Below are positions 33,483 through 42,133 of a stretch of 64,000 nucleotides of DNA, in pieces. The DNA comes from Methanoregula sp. PtaU1.Bin051 (GTDB lineage Archaea > Halobacteriota > Methanomicrobia > Methanomicrobiales > Methanospirillaceae). The position numbers and the translations under genes are program-made. Location of the stretch: positions 62,001 to 126,000 of the forward strand of contig MVRE01000013.1 of assembly GCA_002067895.1 (NCBI GenBank), given 5' to 3'. Every line of letters starts with the position of its first letter. The stretch's first letter is position 1. Under the pieces are notes generated by a model. The model made no database searches, was not told the origin of the DNA, and worked only from the letters and a program-made list of their open reading frames with translations.

Positions 33483-34952
33483 ATGCCTGATGCAGCGGCG
33501 TTTGTGCCCCCGCAGGAGAGCGGGTACGTCATCTTCGGCTGCGGGACGACCGGCTACAACATCATCCTCGAACTTACTAAAGAGAACGAGCACGTTGTCG
33601 TAATAGACAAGGACGAGCAGCGTGTCCGGAGTCTCCGCGACCAGAAGTACGACGCGTATGTCCGGGACGTGGCGGCACCCGACATGCTCGTCGGCCTGCC
33701 CGAGCCACGGATTGCGTTTGTCATGACCGGCGATGCCGATGCCAACCTCGCGGCAGTAATCGCGATCCGGAAGCGCTACCCGTCCGCTCACGTGATCGCA
33801 CGGGCAGTCGACCCCGTAAGCGGGGGGAAGCTGACCGCTGCCGGTGCCGAGCTCGCCCTGTACCCGCAGGAGCTTGTCGCGAAGGTTGCGATCCACCAGG
33901 TGAAGAAGCAGACCGCGAGCCGGCTCTCCCAGAAGATCTTCTCCCTGCTTGCCGGATGGGAGGGGACGCTCGGCATCATCACCCACAAGAACCCGGACCC
34001 GGATGCGATCGCGAGCGCCATGGCGCTTTCCGCTATAGCAAAACATGCAAGCCCCAGAAACCTTACAACAAGGATCTTCTACGAGGGAAACATCGGGCAC
34101 CAGGAGAACCGGACTTTTGTCAACCTGCTCGATATCAAGATGGAGCACTTAACCCCTGACGCAATTGCCAAGTGCAACTACCTTGCGCTCGTGGATACGC
34201 CGGCACCCGGCGCCAACAACGATGTCCCGCAGGGGACGAAGATCGCAATCATCATCGACCACCATAAGGACACCAAGCACCCTATACCCGCCGGGACGTT
34301 TACCGATATCCGACCGGGTCTCGGGGCGACGGCAAGCATCCTCACCCAGTACCTGCAGGAGCTCGACATCCCTGTCGATAAAAGAGTGGCAACCGCGCTC
34401 CTCTACGGTATCAGGGCGGACACGAAGGATTTCCGGCGCAACACGACACCGCAGGACCTCAACTACGCGGGATTCTTACTCCCGCTCACCGATTCCGACC
34501 TCCTTGACAAGATCATGTCACCATCGCTCTCGCAGGAGACGATCGATGTGCTCGGGAAGGCAATCCAGAACCGGGAAATCGTCAGCGGCTACCTGTTCTC
34601 CAACGTCGGGTACGTGATGAACCGCGATGCGCTCCCGCAGGCGGCGGACCTCTTAATCACGCTCGAAGGGGTGAACACGGCGCTCGTGTACGGGATTACC
34701 GACACCGCGATTGTCGTATCGGCACGGAACCGGGACATCCGGCTCCATATCGGAAACGCGCTCGCCGAAGCCTTCGGGGACATCGGGGACGCCGGCGGTC
34801 ATCCCAACATGGCGGCGGCGACCCTCCCGCTTCACTATTTCGCACGGGTCGAGCAGAAAGCCGAGCTCCTCAATATCACGATCGCCCCAATCCTCCAGAA
34901 ATTCAGGAACCTCGTCGGGATCGAGAACGAGGGAAAGAAGAACGGCCCGTGA
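33483..34952 (+). CDS. TrkA-N / DHH-DHHA1 phosphoesterase fusion
   Basis: The protein has 489 residues. Residues about 13-130 form a Rossmann TrkA-N/RCK-type nucleotide-binding domain (VIFGCGTTGYNI). Residues about 155-480 are a DHH phosphoesterase with HKNPDPDAIASA, LVDTP and IIDHHKD (Asp/His metal ligands), and a DHHA1 part with GDIGDAGGHPNMAA. Such archaeal proteins are thought to hydrolyse small (oligo)nucleotides such as pApA or cyclic dinucleotide products, perhaps controlled by NAD or other ligands on the TrkA-N domain. A TATA-like cttaatatg lies about 27 bases before the ATG. Confidence 0.85.
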   Translation: MPDAAAFVPPQESGYVIFGCGTTGYNIILELTKENEHVVVIDKDEQRVRSLRDQKYDAYVRDVAAPDMLVGLPEPRIAFVMTGDADANLAAVIAIRKRYPSAHVIARAVDPVSGGKLTAAGAELALYPQELVAKVAIHQVKKQTASRLSQKIFSLLAGWEGTLGIITHKNPDPDAIASAMALSAIAKHASPRNLTTRIFYEGNIGHQENRTFVNLLDIKMEHLTPDAIAKCNYLALVDTPAPGANNDVPQGTKIAIIIDHHKDTKHPIPAGTFTDIRPGLGATASILTQYLQELDIPVDKRVATALLYGIRADTKDFRRNTTPQDLNYAGFLLPLTDSDLLDKIMSPSLSQETIDVLGKAIQNREIVSGYLFSNVGYVMNRDALPQAADLLITLEGVNTALVYGITDTAIVVSARNRDIRLHIGNALAEAFGDIGDAGGHPNMAAATLPLHYFARVEQKAELLNITIAPILQKFRNLVGIENEGKKNGP

Positions 34953-34982
34953 CTGCCTGCATTGGGATCCGGCCAGGGCATT

Positions 34983-34989
34983 AGGAGGT
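34983..34989 (+). promoter_or_regulatory. Strong ribosome-binding site of the first mini-ORF
   Basis: AGGAGGT lies 5 bases before ATG 34995. This is a near-perfect match to the archaeal 16S tail, so the first repeat unit is very likely translated. Confidence 0.6.
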
Positions 34990-34994
34990 AACCG

Positions 34995-35045
34995 ATGAAA
35001 TACTCTGGTTCGAAACGTCTTCAGGTGTTGAGGATCGAGAAGTGA
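34995..35045 (+). CDS. 16-residue leader mini-ORF (repeat unit 1)
   Basis: The sequence reads MKYSGSKRLQVLRIEK and a TGA stop. It has the strong AGGAGGT site. The next three 62-bp units encode the same peptide type: MNFAGSKRCEALRIEK, then variants with Thr or Ala at residue 14 and Arg at residue 9. It may be a leader peptide or a by-product of repeat expansion. Confidence 0.4.
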   Translation: MKYSGSKRLQVLRIEK

Positions 35046-35242
35046 AGAGTGAAACGATGAACTTTGCTGGTTCGAAACGCTGTGAAGCGTTGAGGATCGA
35101 GAAGTGAAGAGTGAAACGATGAACTTTGCTGGTTCGAAACGCTGTGAAGCGTTGAGGACCGAGAAGTGAAGAGTGAAACGATGAACTTTGCTGGTTCGAA
35201 ACGCCGTGAAGCGTTGAGGGCCGAGAAGTGAAGAGTGAAACG
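34995..35242 (+). repeat. Four tandem 62-bp repeats ending at the mptE start codon
   Basis: Units start at 34995, 35057, 35119 and 35181, each with ATG as its first bases. The mptE ATG at 35243 is where a fifth unit would start, and its first dozen bases (ATGAACTTCGCTG) match the unit. Unit 1 is the most diverged. Each unit encodes a 16-residue ORF with TGA, then an 11-base spacer. Inside each is AACGCT-GTGA-AGCGTT, a hairpin with a GNRA-type loop; unit 1 has AACGTC-TTCA-GGTGTT, which still pairs with compensating changes. Confidence 0.85.
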
Positions 35243-35863
35243 ATGAACTTCGCTGACTGGGAACCATATTATAACGAGATTCTCGCCTATTTCGGATTCG
35301 ACCGGAAAGCCGATGAGGAAGCAGCCCGGCTCCTCGCCGACCTCCTTCCGTATGATAACCTCCTCTCTCTCGTTTCTGTTACTGAAGGCAACGAGGTCAC
35401 GGTCTGCGGGAATGCGCCATGCCTGAAAGACGATCTTGAAAAGATCCACGGGATTGTCTTTGCGGCCGATGCCGCTGCCGAGGTGCTGGACGATCGCGGG
35501 ATCCGTCCGGATGCGATCTTCACGGACCTTGACGGGGCGACTGACCGGTTCGTTGAGATGAACCGCGAAGGGACGATCATCGTCATCCATGCCCATGGCG
35601 ACAATATCCCGCTCCTCAAACACTGGGTTCCGCGGTTCACCGGCAAGGTGGTCGGCACGACGCAGGCTGCCCCACTTCCCCATATCCACAACTTCGGCGG
35701 GTTCACGGACGGCGACCGTGCGGTCTTTGCCGCACATGAGCTGGGAGCGGAAAAGATCCATCTTGCCGGGTTCGATCTCGATGATCCTGATGTTGACCCG
35801 GTAAAGAGGGGCAAGCTCTTCTGGGCGAGAAAGCTCCTCGCTCTCATCGGTCACGACATATGA
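35243..35863 (+). CDS. mptE: 6-hydroxymethyl-7,8-dihydropterin pyrophosphokinase, archaeal type
   Basis: The protein has 206 residues. It belongs to the MptE/DUF115 family that makes 6-hydroxymethyldihydropterin diphosphate for methanopterin (or folate). Motifs seen: IVFAADAAAEVL, FTDLDGATDRF, VIHAHGDN and HLAGFDLDD. ATG 35243 is chosen over the GTG at 35228 because it starts the conserved N-terminus (MNFADWEPYYNEI) and matches the repeat-unit start. It follows the mini-ORF array, which may couple or control its translation. Its stop overlaps the next gene by 4 bases. The other methanopterin gene of the window is at 1922-3454. Confidence 0.9.
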   Translation: MNFADWEPYYNEILAYFGFDRKADEEAARLLADLLPYDNLLSLVSVTEGNEVTVCGNAPCLKDDLEKIHGIVFAADAAAEVLDDRGIRPDAIFTDLDGATDRFVEMNREGTIIVIHAHGDNIPLLKHWVPRFTGKVVGTTQAAPLPHIHNFGGFTDGDRAVFAAHELGAEKIHLAGFDLDDPDVDPVKRGKLFWARKLLALIGHDI

Positions 35864-37506
35864 CGGATGTTGCGGTCATCCTCGACGGGTACGTGGACGA
35901 ACCGGCCTGCCTCGGCGTCCCGCCGTATCTCTCCCCGTATATCCGGAATGTTGCCGGGGCGTTACTCGCCCACGGGTACGCCCCCCGGTACGTGACCATC
36001 GACCAGCTCCGCCTGGAACCTGCGCTCGTCAACACACTGGATGCCGCGGAGGTTCTTGTGATGATCGCCGGAATCACCGTGCCGGGAAAGTATCTCGGGG
36101 GGACGCCGGCATCGCTTACCGAGATACAGCAGGTCGGCTTAGCTGCCCGGGCGAAGAAGAAACTGATTGGGGGCCCGATCCGGTTCGGCTACGCGCCGGA
36201 AGGAGGGCAGAGGGCGGTACAGCAGGCGGTCAGCGGTTTTAATGCGTTGCTCCCCGGCGAACCGGCGATTGCGCTCGACGAGTACTTAAGCGGGAGCGAG
36301 CCTATCGGTAACCTCGATTATTCACGCACCGACCCGTGGAGTGAATCGGGAAGCGCCATCATCGAGCAACACCCCGATTACCCGTTCGTGATGTGCGAGC
36401 TGGAGACGGCACGCGGGTGCCCCCGCAGTGTCTCCGGCGGCTGCTCGTTCTGCACCGAGCCGCTCTACGGAACTCCCGTTTACCGGGACACGGAAAAGGT
36501 CGCGGCTGAGGTGACGGCCCTCTACTCCCACGGCGCCCGCCACTTCCGGGTAGGGCGCCAGCCGGACATCCTCGTCTACAGCGCAGGAAACGGCGAGTAC
36601 CCGGCCCCGCGCCCGGAACTTGTGGAGAAACTGTTCCGATCGATCCGTGACGCGGCACCGGACTTAAAAACGCTCCACATCGACAATACGAACCCGGCAA
36701 CGATTGCCCGGCACGAGGACGCCGCACGCGAAGCGCTCCGCGCAATCGTCCGGTACCACACACCCGGCGACGTTGCGGCGTTCGGGATGGAGACCGCCGA
36801 CCCCGTTGTCGTTGCCGCAAACAACTTAAAAGCGCTCCCTGATGAGGTTTTCCGCGCTATAGAGATTGTGAACGAGGTCGGGGGCGCCCGGCGCAACGGG
36901 ATCCCCGAGCTGCTCCCCGGCCTGAACTTCGTCTGCGGGCTTGCCGGTGAGACGGAGAAGACCTACGACCTGAACGAGCAGTTCTTAACCCGCGTGCTGC
37001 AGGGCGGGCTTATGGTCCGCAGGGTGAACATCCGGCAGGTGATGCCGTTTCCGGGCACAAAGGCATACACGGACAATACGCTCGGGAAGCACGACCAGCG
37101 GTTCCGGGCGTTCAAGAATTTCGTCCGGCGGAATATCGACCTCCCGATGCTCCAGCGGCTCTTCCCGCAGGGAACCGTGCTCCGCGACGTGCGGATCGAG
37201 GCAGCGGGCGACCTCTCGTTCGGGCGGCAGATGGGCTCCTACCCGCTCCTCATCGGTATTCCCCTGCCGCTCGCCGTGCGGACGGTGCTCGACGTTGTTA
37301 TTGTCGACTGGGGCATGAGATCGGTCACGGCGCTTCCCGTACCGATCCGGATCAACGAGCTGCCGGCTTCGGCGCTGAAGTGGCTGCCGGGGATTTCGAA
37401 GAAGGCGGTCGCGAAGGTTATTGCGAAAAGGCCGTTTAAGACATTTGAGGAGTACCGGACGGTGGCGGGGAGTTCTCCTGTTGATCCCCTGATTGGAATC
37501 CCGTAA
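35860..37506 (+). CDS. Radical SAM protein with C-terminal helix-hairpin-helix (COG1031 type)
   Basis: The protein has 548 residues. Residues 1-150 resemble the cobalamin-binding-like N-domain of this group. The iron-sulphur Cys set is C187, C195 and C198 (CPRSVSGGCSFC), spaced Cx7Cx2C instead of the usual Cx3Cx2C. A barrel follows with FGMETADP and MPFPGT motifs. The last 60 residues are a helix-hairpin-helix pair (INELPASALKWLPGISKKAVAKV), a nucleic-acid-binding fold. It overlaps mptE by 4 bases, so the two are co-translated. It may modify RNA or DNA; the substrate is unknown. Confidence 0.85.
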   Translation: MTDVAVILDGYVDEPACLGVPPYLSPYIRNVAGALLAHGYAPRYVTIDQLRLEPALVNTLDAAEVLVMIAGITVPGKYLGGTPASLTEIQQVGLAARAKKKLIGGPIRFGYAPEGGQRAVQQAVSGFNALLPGEPAIALDEYLSGSEPIGNLDYSRTDPWSESGSAIIEQHPDYPFVMCELETARGCPRSVSGGCSFCTEPLYGTPVYRDTEKVAAEVTALYSHGARHFRVGRQPDILVYSAGNGEYPAPRPELVEKLFRSIRDAAPDLKTLHIDNTNPATIARHEDAAREALRAIVRYHTPGDVAAFGMETADPVVVAANNLKALPDEVFRAIEIVNEVGGARRNGIPELLPGLNFVCGLAGETEKTYDLNEQFLTRVLQGGLMVRRVNIRQVMPFPGTKAYTDNTLGKHDQRFRAFKNFVRRNIDLPMLQRLFPQGTVLRDVRIEAAGDLSFGRQMGSYPLLIGIPLPLAVRTVLDVVIVDWGMRSVTALPVPIRINELPASALKWLPGISKKAVAKVIAKRPFKTFEEYRTVAGSSPVDPLIGIP

Positions 37507-37539
37507 GCATAAAAAAATTGAGGTGGATCAGGGAGCCAC

Positions 37540-38070
37540 TTAACTTGCTGTCAATACATAAAATTGAGAGCGGTTCGCAGTAAAATTATAACCTTGCAGC
37601 GAGGGGTCATCCGAATAAACCTCTACCAGAACAAGATGAGGGGCCTTCATCGCTGATGTGTCAAAATGAGAGGAAAATACATTACTGCAATTGATGCCTC
37701 TCATGATTGTAACATCTCCATTGATTCCTTTAAATATCCACTTTGAATGCGGGGACGAATGGGGAAAAATGAAAACCTTCAGAATATATCCGACAGGAAT
37801 ATTCGTCGTACCTTCAATGGACACCGGATTACCTAATGTGACGTTACCGATGGGATCGATCATGATCCAATAAGTTCCGTTGGCAGGTACCGGGCACTCA
37901 GTTGGCACTTCCGTGATGGGCATTGTCGTTGTCGACGCTAACGCATTAGTAATTGCAGTGGAGGTCGTGTTCAAAGGATGTTCTGCCGAAGGCTGCGAGA
38001 TGCACCCCGCCGCCAGCAATACGCACACGATAAGGAACAGGAGGGCAAACACAGAACGGACCGGCGCCAT
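37540..38070 (-). CDS. Secreted lipoprotein of unknown function
   Basis: The protein has 176 residues. The lipoprotein signal peptide ends LLAAGC (Cys23). A Ser/Thr-rich spacer leads to a beta-sandwich-like domain of about 110 residues with WIMIDPIGNVTLGNPVSIEGTTN. This resembles the DUF3821-type modules of methanogen surface proteins. It is monocistronic and more AT-rich than its neighbours. Confidence 0.6.
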   Translation of the reverse strand: MAPVRSVFALLFLIVCVLLAAGCISQPSAEHPLNTTSTAITNALASTTTMPITEVPTECPVPANGTYWIMIDPIGNVTLGNPVSIEGTTNIPVGYILKVFIFPHSSPHSKWIFKGINGDVTIMRGINCSNVFSSHFDTSAMKAPHLVLVEVYSDDPSLQGYNFTANRSQFYVLTAS

Positions 38071-38162
38071 AAAATCAACCGCATCTTATAGTAGTCCGAA
38101 CGTTCCACAACCTGAAAAGGAATTCGATCCGGTTCCCGTCGGAAACAACAGAAAATGTTATC

Positions 38163-39296
38163 TCAGATCTCCCTCAGCTCAACGACCTTCAGGATATCCG
38201 TCCGGGTCACGATCCCCACAAGCACCCCGTTATCGACGACCGGCACCCGCCCGATGTTCTTTACAGTCATGATCCGGAGCACATCGGTGACCGGTGTCTC
38301 CGGTGCTACCGCGATCACGTCCCGGCTCATCACGTCCCGGACCTGCATCGCGTCCCGGTCGATGGACGAGGCTTTCTGGACGTCGGCAACCGTGACCATG
38401 CCGATAAGGACGTTGCGGTCGACGACGGGAAAGCCGAGGTGCTTGGTCGCGTACATCATCTCGATGACCTTTACGACCGGAAGCGACGGTTCGACGGTCA
38501 TGACCGGCCGGGACATGATGCTCCCCACCCGGATGTCCTGCAGGAGCACGTTATACTTCACCGCAACCGACTCCTGCCCGGCGCCGATGTAGATGAAGAA
38601 CGCGATCAAGAGAAGGAGCGGGTTGTACCCGAAGATGCCGATGATGGCAAAGATGACAGCAAATCCCTTGCCGATATCTGCCGCTATCTTGGTTGCCCGG
38701 GGGAGAGGCATCCGCTGGGCGAGCCATGCCCGGAGCACCCTGCCGCCGTCCATCGGAAACGCGGGGAGGAGGTTGAAGGCGAACAGGATGATGTTTAAAA
38801 GCCCGAGATATCCAAAGATGAAGACCAGTAAACCGTGGACCGGGGGACCGGGGGCGATTGCGGGGGAGAGGTAAACAAGCCCGCTGCAGGCGATGCCCAG
38901 AAGGAGGCTTGCAACCGGGCCGACGAGCGCCATCGGGAGCTCGGCCTTCGGGTCCGGGGTCCCCTCGTCCATTGATGCAACGCCACCGAAGATTAAGAGG
39001 GTTATGCTGTTGATCTTGATCCCGTTCCTGCGTGCGACGAGCGAGTGCGCGAGCTCGTGGATAAGTACCCCGGCAAAGAGTCCGAGCGCGACGATCGTCC
39101 CGAGCACCCATGGCATGAGCCCGTCATTGATCAGCGTAGGGTCGACTGGAACGACATAGACTTCACGGAGGAGATCGGTCGTAGGCACGATCTGGCTTGC
39201 GATGATCCATGCAAAGAGCGGGATGATCAGGATGAAGGTGAAATGGATCAGGATGGGAATGCCGAAAAGACGCCCGATCCTGAATGATCCGTCCAT
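38163..39296 (-). CDS. M50 site-2 protease with two CBS domains
   Basis: The protein has 377 residues. Six hydrophobic segments surround zinc motif HELAH (H80, E81, H84) and the second motif NLLPAFPMDGGRVLR (Asp as third ligand). Two CBS domains follow (about 250-375), which bind adenosyl nucleotides and probably gate the protease. It cleaves within the membrane; targets are unknown. It is divergent from the PRC-barrel gene with 52 bases between, so they share a control region. Confidence 0.92.
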   Translation of the reverse strand: MDGSFRIGRLFGIPILIHFTFILIIPLFAWIIASQIVPTTDLLREVYVVPVDPTLINDGLMPWVLGTIVALGLFAGVLIHELAHSLVARRNGIKINSITLLIFGGVASMDEGTPDPKAELPMALVGPVASLLLGIACSGLVYLSPAIAPGPPVHGLLVFIFGYLGLLNIILFAFNLLPAFPMDGGRVLRAWLAQRMPLPRATKIAADIGKGFAVIFAIIGIFGYNPLLLLIAFFIYIGAGQESVAVKYNVLLQDIRVGSIMSRPVMTVEPSLPVVKVIEMMYATKHLGFPVVDRNVLIGMVTVADVQKASSIDRDAMQVRDVMSRDVIAVAPETPVTDVLRIMTVKNIGRVPVVDNGVLVGIVTRTDILKVVELREI

Positions 39297-39324
39297 GAAT
39301 AGGGATTATCTTTTTAACCAATAT

Positions 39325-39334
39325 AGTATATACT
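39325..39334 (+). promoter_or_regulatory. TATA-like site between the S2P and PRC-barrel genes
   Basis: The sequence tagtatatac lies about 20 bases before ATG 39349 and about 30 bases before the divergent ATG at 39296, and it reads as a TATA box on both strands. Confidence 0.4.
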
Positions 39335-39348
39335 TTGAACTGATAACG

Positions 39349-39612
39349 ATGCAGACCCAGATAACCGAACTGTTCGGGCTCCTTATCTATACGGAAAAGG
39401 GGATGTTTGTCGGCGAGGTCGAGGATGTCGTAATCGATGTCGACAACAAGAAGATGGATGCGATCGTCGTCGGCAAGGTCAACGACCAGCTGGTGGACTT
39501 GAAGAATTTTAAAGGGCTCAAGATCCCGTACCGCATCATCTCCGCCATCGATGACATCGTGCTGATCCGCCACCTGCCCGGTGCGTTTTCCCAGTCAGCC
39601 CCGATGGAATAA
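39349..39612 (+). CDS. PRC-barrel domain protein
   Basis: The protein has 87 residues. ATG 39349 begins MQTQITELFGLLIYTEKG; the frame is open earlier without support. The small beta-barrel pattern (GMFVGEVEDVVIDVDNKKMDAIVVG, then IPYRIISAIDDIVLI) is the PRC-barrel fold seen in photosynthetic reaction centre H and RimM. In archaea, short PRC proteins associate with division (CdpB-type) or RNA processing. The acidic Pro-rich tail is short. A T-rich tract at 39651-39658 follows. Confidence 0.8.
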   Translation: MQTQITELFGLLIYTEKGMFVGEVEDVVIDVDNKKMDAIVVGKVNDQLVDLKNFKGLKIPYRIISAIDDIVLIRHLPGAFSQSAPME

Positions 39613-39674
39613 ACGGCATCTGCTCCTGCCCTGACGGGCGGAGCGCCACTTTTTTTCTTTACCCCGGTTGCCCC

Positions 39675-40403
39675 ATGGAAAACCGCGAACTCTTCGCAGC
39701 GATCACGACCGTGCCGCCGGTCATCGTACGGCTGGACGGGCGGGCATTCCACCGGTTCGCAAAAGTCCTGAATCTCAAAAAACCCTTCGACAACCGTTTC
39801 TCGGACGCGATGGCGGATGTGTGCAGGGATCTTGTCGCAAAGAGCGGGCTCTCCCCGGCATTTGCCTACACGTTCTCGGACGAGATCAGCCTGTATCTCG
39901 AGAAGCTCCCGTTCTCAGGGCGGGTGGAGAAGATCGATTCAGTTGCCGCATCGTTTGCCGCAAGTGCGCTAACGCTGGCACTTAAATCTGAAGAGCCCGT
40001 CGCGTTCGATGCCCGGGTGATTCCAGTAACGCCGGATTATGCTGTTGAGTACCTGGTCAGCCGGCAGGACGAGGCATGGCGGAACCACATCAACGCCTAC
40101 TGCCAGCAGGCGCTCGTTGCCGACGGCATGAAGATGCGGCAGGCCGCGGCAAAGCTGAAGGGGATGCCATCAAAAGCCCTGCACGACCTGATGCACAAGA
40201 GAGGCGTTAACCTCGCAAAGACGCCTGCCTGGCAGCGGCGCGGGATCCTCGTGTACAGGAAAGAGAAGATTGTTACCGGTTACAACCCGGTAAAAAACGA
40301 GAAGGTTACGGCAAGAAGGAGTGCAGTTGTCATCGACCGCGACCTGCCCCTGTTCACGTCGCATAAGGGACGGGAGTTCCTGAAAAAAATGGTTGGAACC
40401 TGA
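39675..40403 (+). CDS. thg1: tRNA-His guanylyltransferase-like protein
   Basis: The protein has 242 residues. The palm-like catalytic motifs are VIVRLDGRAFHRF (first Asp), YTFSDEISLYL (Asp/Glu pair) and NHINAYC. Thg1-family enzymes add nucleotides to the 5' end of tRNA in the reverse (3'-5') direction, either G-1 of tRNA-His or 5'-end repair. Archaeal forms are often template-dependent. Length is normal and it stands alone. Confidence 0.93.
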   Translation: MENRELFAAITTVPPVIVRLDGRAFHRFAKVLNLKKPFDNRFSDAMADVCRDLVAKSGLSPAFAYTFSDEISLYLEKLPFSGRVEKIDSVAASFAASALTLALKSEEPVAFDARVIPVTPDYAVEYLVSRQDEAWRNHINAYCQQALVADGMKMRQAAAKLKGMPSKALHDLMHKRGVNLAKTPAWQRRGILVYRKEKIVTGYNPVKNEKVTARRSAVVIDRDLPLFTSHKGREFLKKMVGT

Positions 40404-40415
40404 TCAGACCCATGA

Positions 40416-41582
40416 TCATGACGGTGGCAGTACATGCACATGGCACTGGCCATTGGTGCCTATGCCGTCCGCCTCGATCAGGACATGGTAGTCACCCGGC
40501 GGGAGATCCGGATCGGTCTTTACGGTAATAACCGAAGGATAATACCCGAAGCTCCGGGCAGTATAATTGTTCGGCGAGATCGTAACCTCCATACCCTGCG
40601 GAAAAGGCCTCTTCTCATCTTCTCGCATCGGCATCATATCGATCCTGCCCGACACCATGGAGAGATTATACTGCACGAATCCGGTTCCGCCGATACCGGG
40701 CTGGTTCAGGAACGTTGCATTACCGGTCTCACCGGCTTTTATGGTCAGCTCCCTGTCAGAGTCGAGCAGGTGGGCACGCCCCCGGTAGAAACCGCTCACG
40801 CCCGGCACAAAAGCTCCCCCGGCATAGACAAGGACCCAGTCGTCGGCGATGATCCGGTCGCCGCTTATGGGTCTGGCCTGGACATAATACGGGAGCAGTT
40901 TTAATGTCTCGTCATACCGTCCTGAGGTCAGGTTGACGCGGACCTGTGCAGTGTAGGATCGATCCGCCGCTACAACAAAATAGTCCGGGGTGATGGATAC
41001 ATTGAGATCCTCATAAGGGGCGTGGCCTGCGGATGACCGGGCCATTTCGACGGGGAATATCCGCAGTTCCACTGTTGTTGGCGTCATGTTCCGCGTTACC
41101 AGGGTATAATTGGCAAAGCCTTCCGGGTAGTAGGACGAGACAAAGACCCGTCCGTCTTCGAATCCTCCGACAGGCAGCGTGAGGAGAGCTGCGGTATCGT
41201 TCAGTTGCCTGCCTAGGAGATCTGCATCCGGGGGATCCCACGGGGCCGGGCCAGATGGCACCGGACCGGACTCTCCGGGCACTCGCGGGATCACTCCGCC
41301 GGCATGGACGATTGCATCCGTTGCTATTGTTATGGCAAGGATACCGATGACGGCACATGCCGCTGCAGTTATGATGATGACGGCAAGGCGACCGTACTGT
41401 CTCTTCCGGAGCCGGTACCATAGGATTACGATGATAACTGTAACAATCCCTGCGAAGAGGAACATCAGTCCGATGAAAAACCGGCCATACAGGACGACGC
41501 TTATCCCGGCCAAGACGAGAAGGCAGAAGACAAGGATGCCGATGGCGTAGTCATGCAGGCTGCTGTTTTCCTGCCGGGTCAT
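40416..41582 (-). CDS. Membrane-anchored protein with two Ig-like outside domains (surface cluster)
   Basis: The protein has 388 residues. Three or four helices occupy residues 10-90. The rest lies outside: a Pro-rich linker, then two beta-sandwich modules of about 110 residues resembling NEW3/COG1470 domains (NVSITPDYFVVAADRSYTAQV, and EVTISPNNYTARSFGYYPSVITV). The start overlaps the stop of the next upstream gene by 4 bases. It is the last gene of a seven-gene minus-strand cluster. Function unknown. Confidence 0.65.
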   Translation of the reverse strand: MTRQENSSLHDYAIGILVFCLLVLAGISVVLYGRFFIGLMFLFAGIVTVIIVILWYRLRKRQYGRLAVIIITAAACAVIGILAITIATDAIVHAGGVIPRVPGESGPVPSGPAPWDPPDADLLGRQLNDTAALLTLPVGGFEDGRVFVSSYYPEGFANYTLVTRNMTPTTVELRIFPVEMARSSAGHAPYEDLNVSITPDYFVVAADRSYTAQVRVNLTSGRYDETLKLLPYYVQARPISGDRIIADDWVLVYAGGAFVPGVSGFYRGRAHLLDSDRELTIKAGETGNATFLNQPGIGGTGFVQYNLSMVSGRIDMMPMREDEKRPFPQGMEVTISPNNYTARSFGYYPSVITVKTDPDLPPGDYHVLIEADGIGTNGQCHVHVLPPS

Positions 41583-42133
41583 GTATTGTCAGGCACCCCC
41601 GGCATGTTCCGAATCAACCCGGGCGGTTCTATCTGTGCATACAGGTCCGAAAGGTTATCGTACTGCCTGATAAAACCCGATACCGGAAGTTCCAGCTTAT
41701 TTCCATTTACCGCAGTTATAAAATGGTCGAACATCGTAACAGGCATATGTATCATGGCTATACGTTCTCCTGTTGTAAGTCCTTTCTCATAATGCCACGT
41801 CGGCGCTGTTATGGTATTTGTAAAATTTCCATCAAAGTCCAGATAAGAGACAGGGATTGTTAAAATTCCCGGGGCGTCATCCGCGCTGAACCGGTCAAAG
41901 GACTTTTGGGAGATAATTATCGTAATCATCTCTGATTCGGGCAGTGGTGTTGCCGGTTTTGTATCCTTAAAATAGTCCGGCGGAATGCAATGACCCGGGC
42001 TGCCCTCTCCTTCACAAGGATTGCCTGAGGCCCGGATGTTGCCGGTCTGATCCGGCGCCTCTCCTATCACGAACATTGCAAGAGCTGCCATTACCGTTAT
42101 GAACAGGATGATGCAGGCACCCGCCTTTTTCAT
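41579..42133 (-). CDS. Exported protein of the surface cluster
   Basis: The protein has 184 residues. Start ATG 42133 is set by an AGGAGG site about 6 bases upstream and begins MKKAGACIILF, a signal peptide or anchor. The outside part has a short Cys pair (NPCEGEGSPGHC) and a beta-rich body (EMITIIISQKSFDRF, ILTIPVSYLDFDG). Both ends overlap neighbours by 4 bases, so translation is coupled. No known family. Confidence 0.65.
   Translation of the reverse strand: MKKAGACIILFITVMAALAMFVIGEAPDQTGNIRASGNPCEGEGSPGHCIPPDYFKDTKPATPLPESEMITIIISQKSFDRFSADDAPGILTIPVSYLDFDGNFTNTITAPTWHYEKGLTTGERIAMIHMPVTMFDHFITAVNGNKLELPVSGFIRQYDNLSDLYAQIEPPGLIRNMPGVPDNT

Noticed and set aside
34995-35242. CRISPR array
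   Set aside because: The units are directly joined with no spacers and differ by point changes, so they are tandem repeats.
35021-35854. Minus-strand frame with internal peptide repeats
   Set aside because: The peptide repeats come from the 62-bp DNA repeats read antisense, and the rest is opposite mptE.
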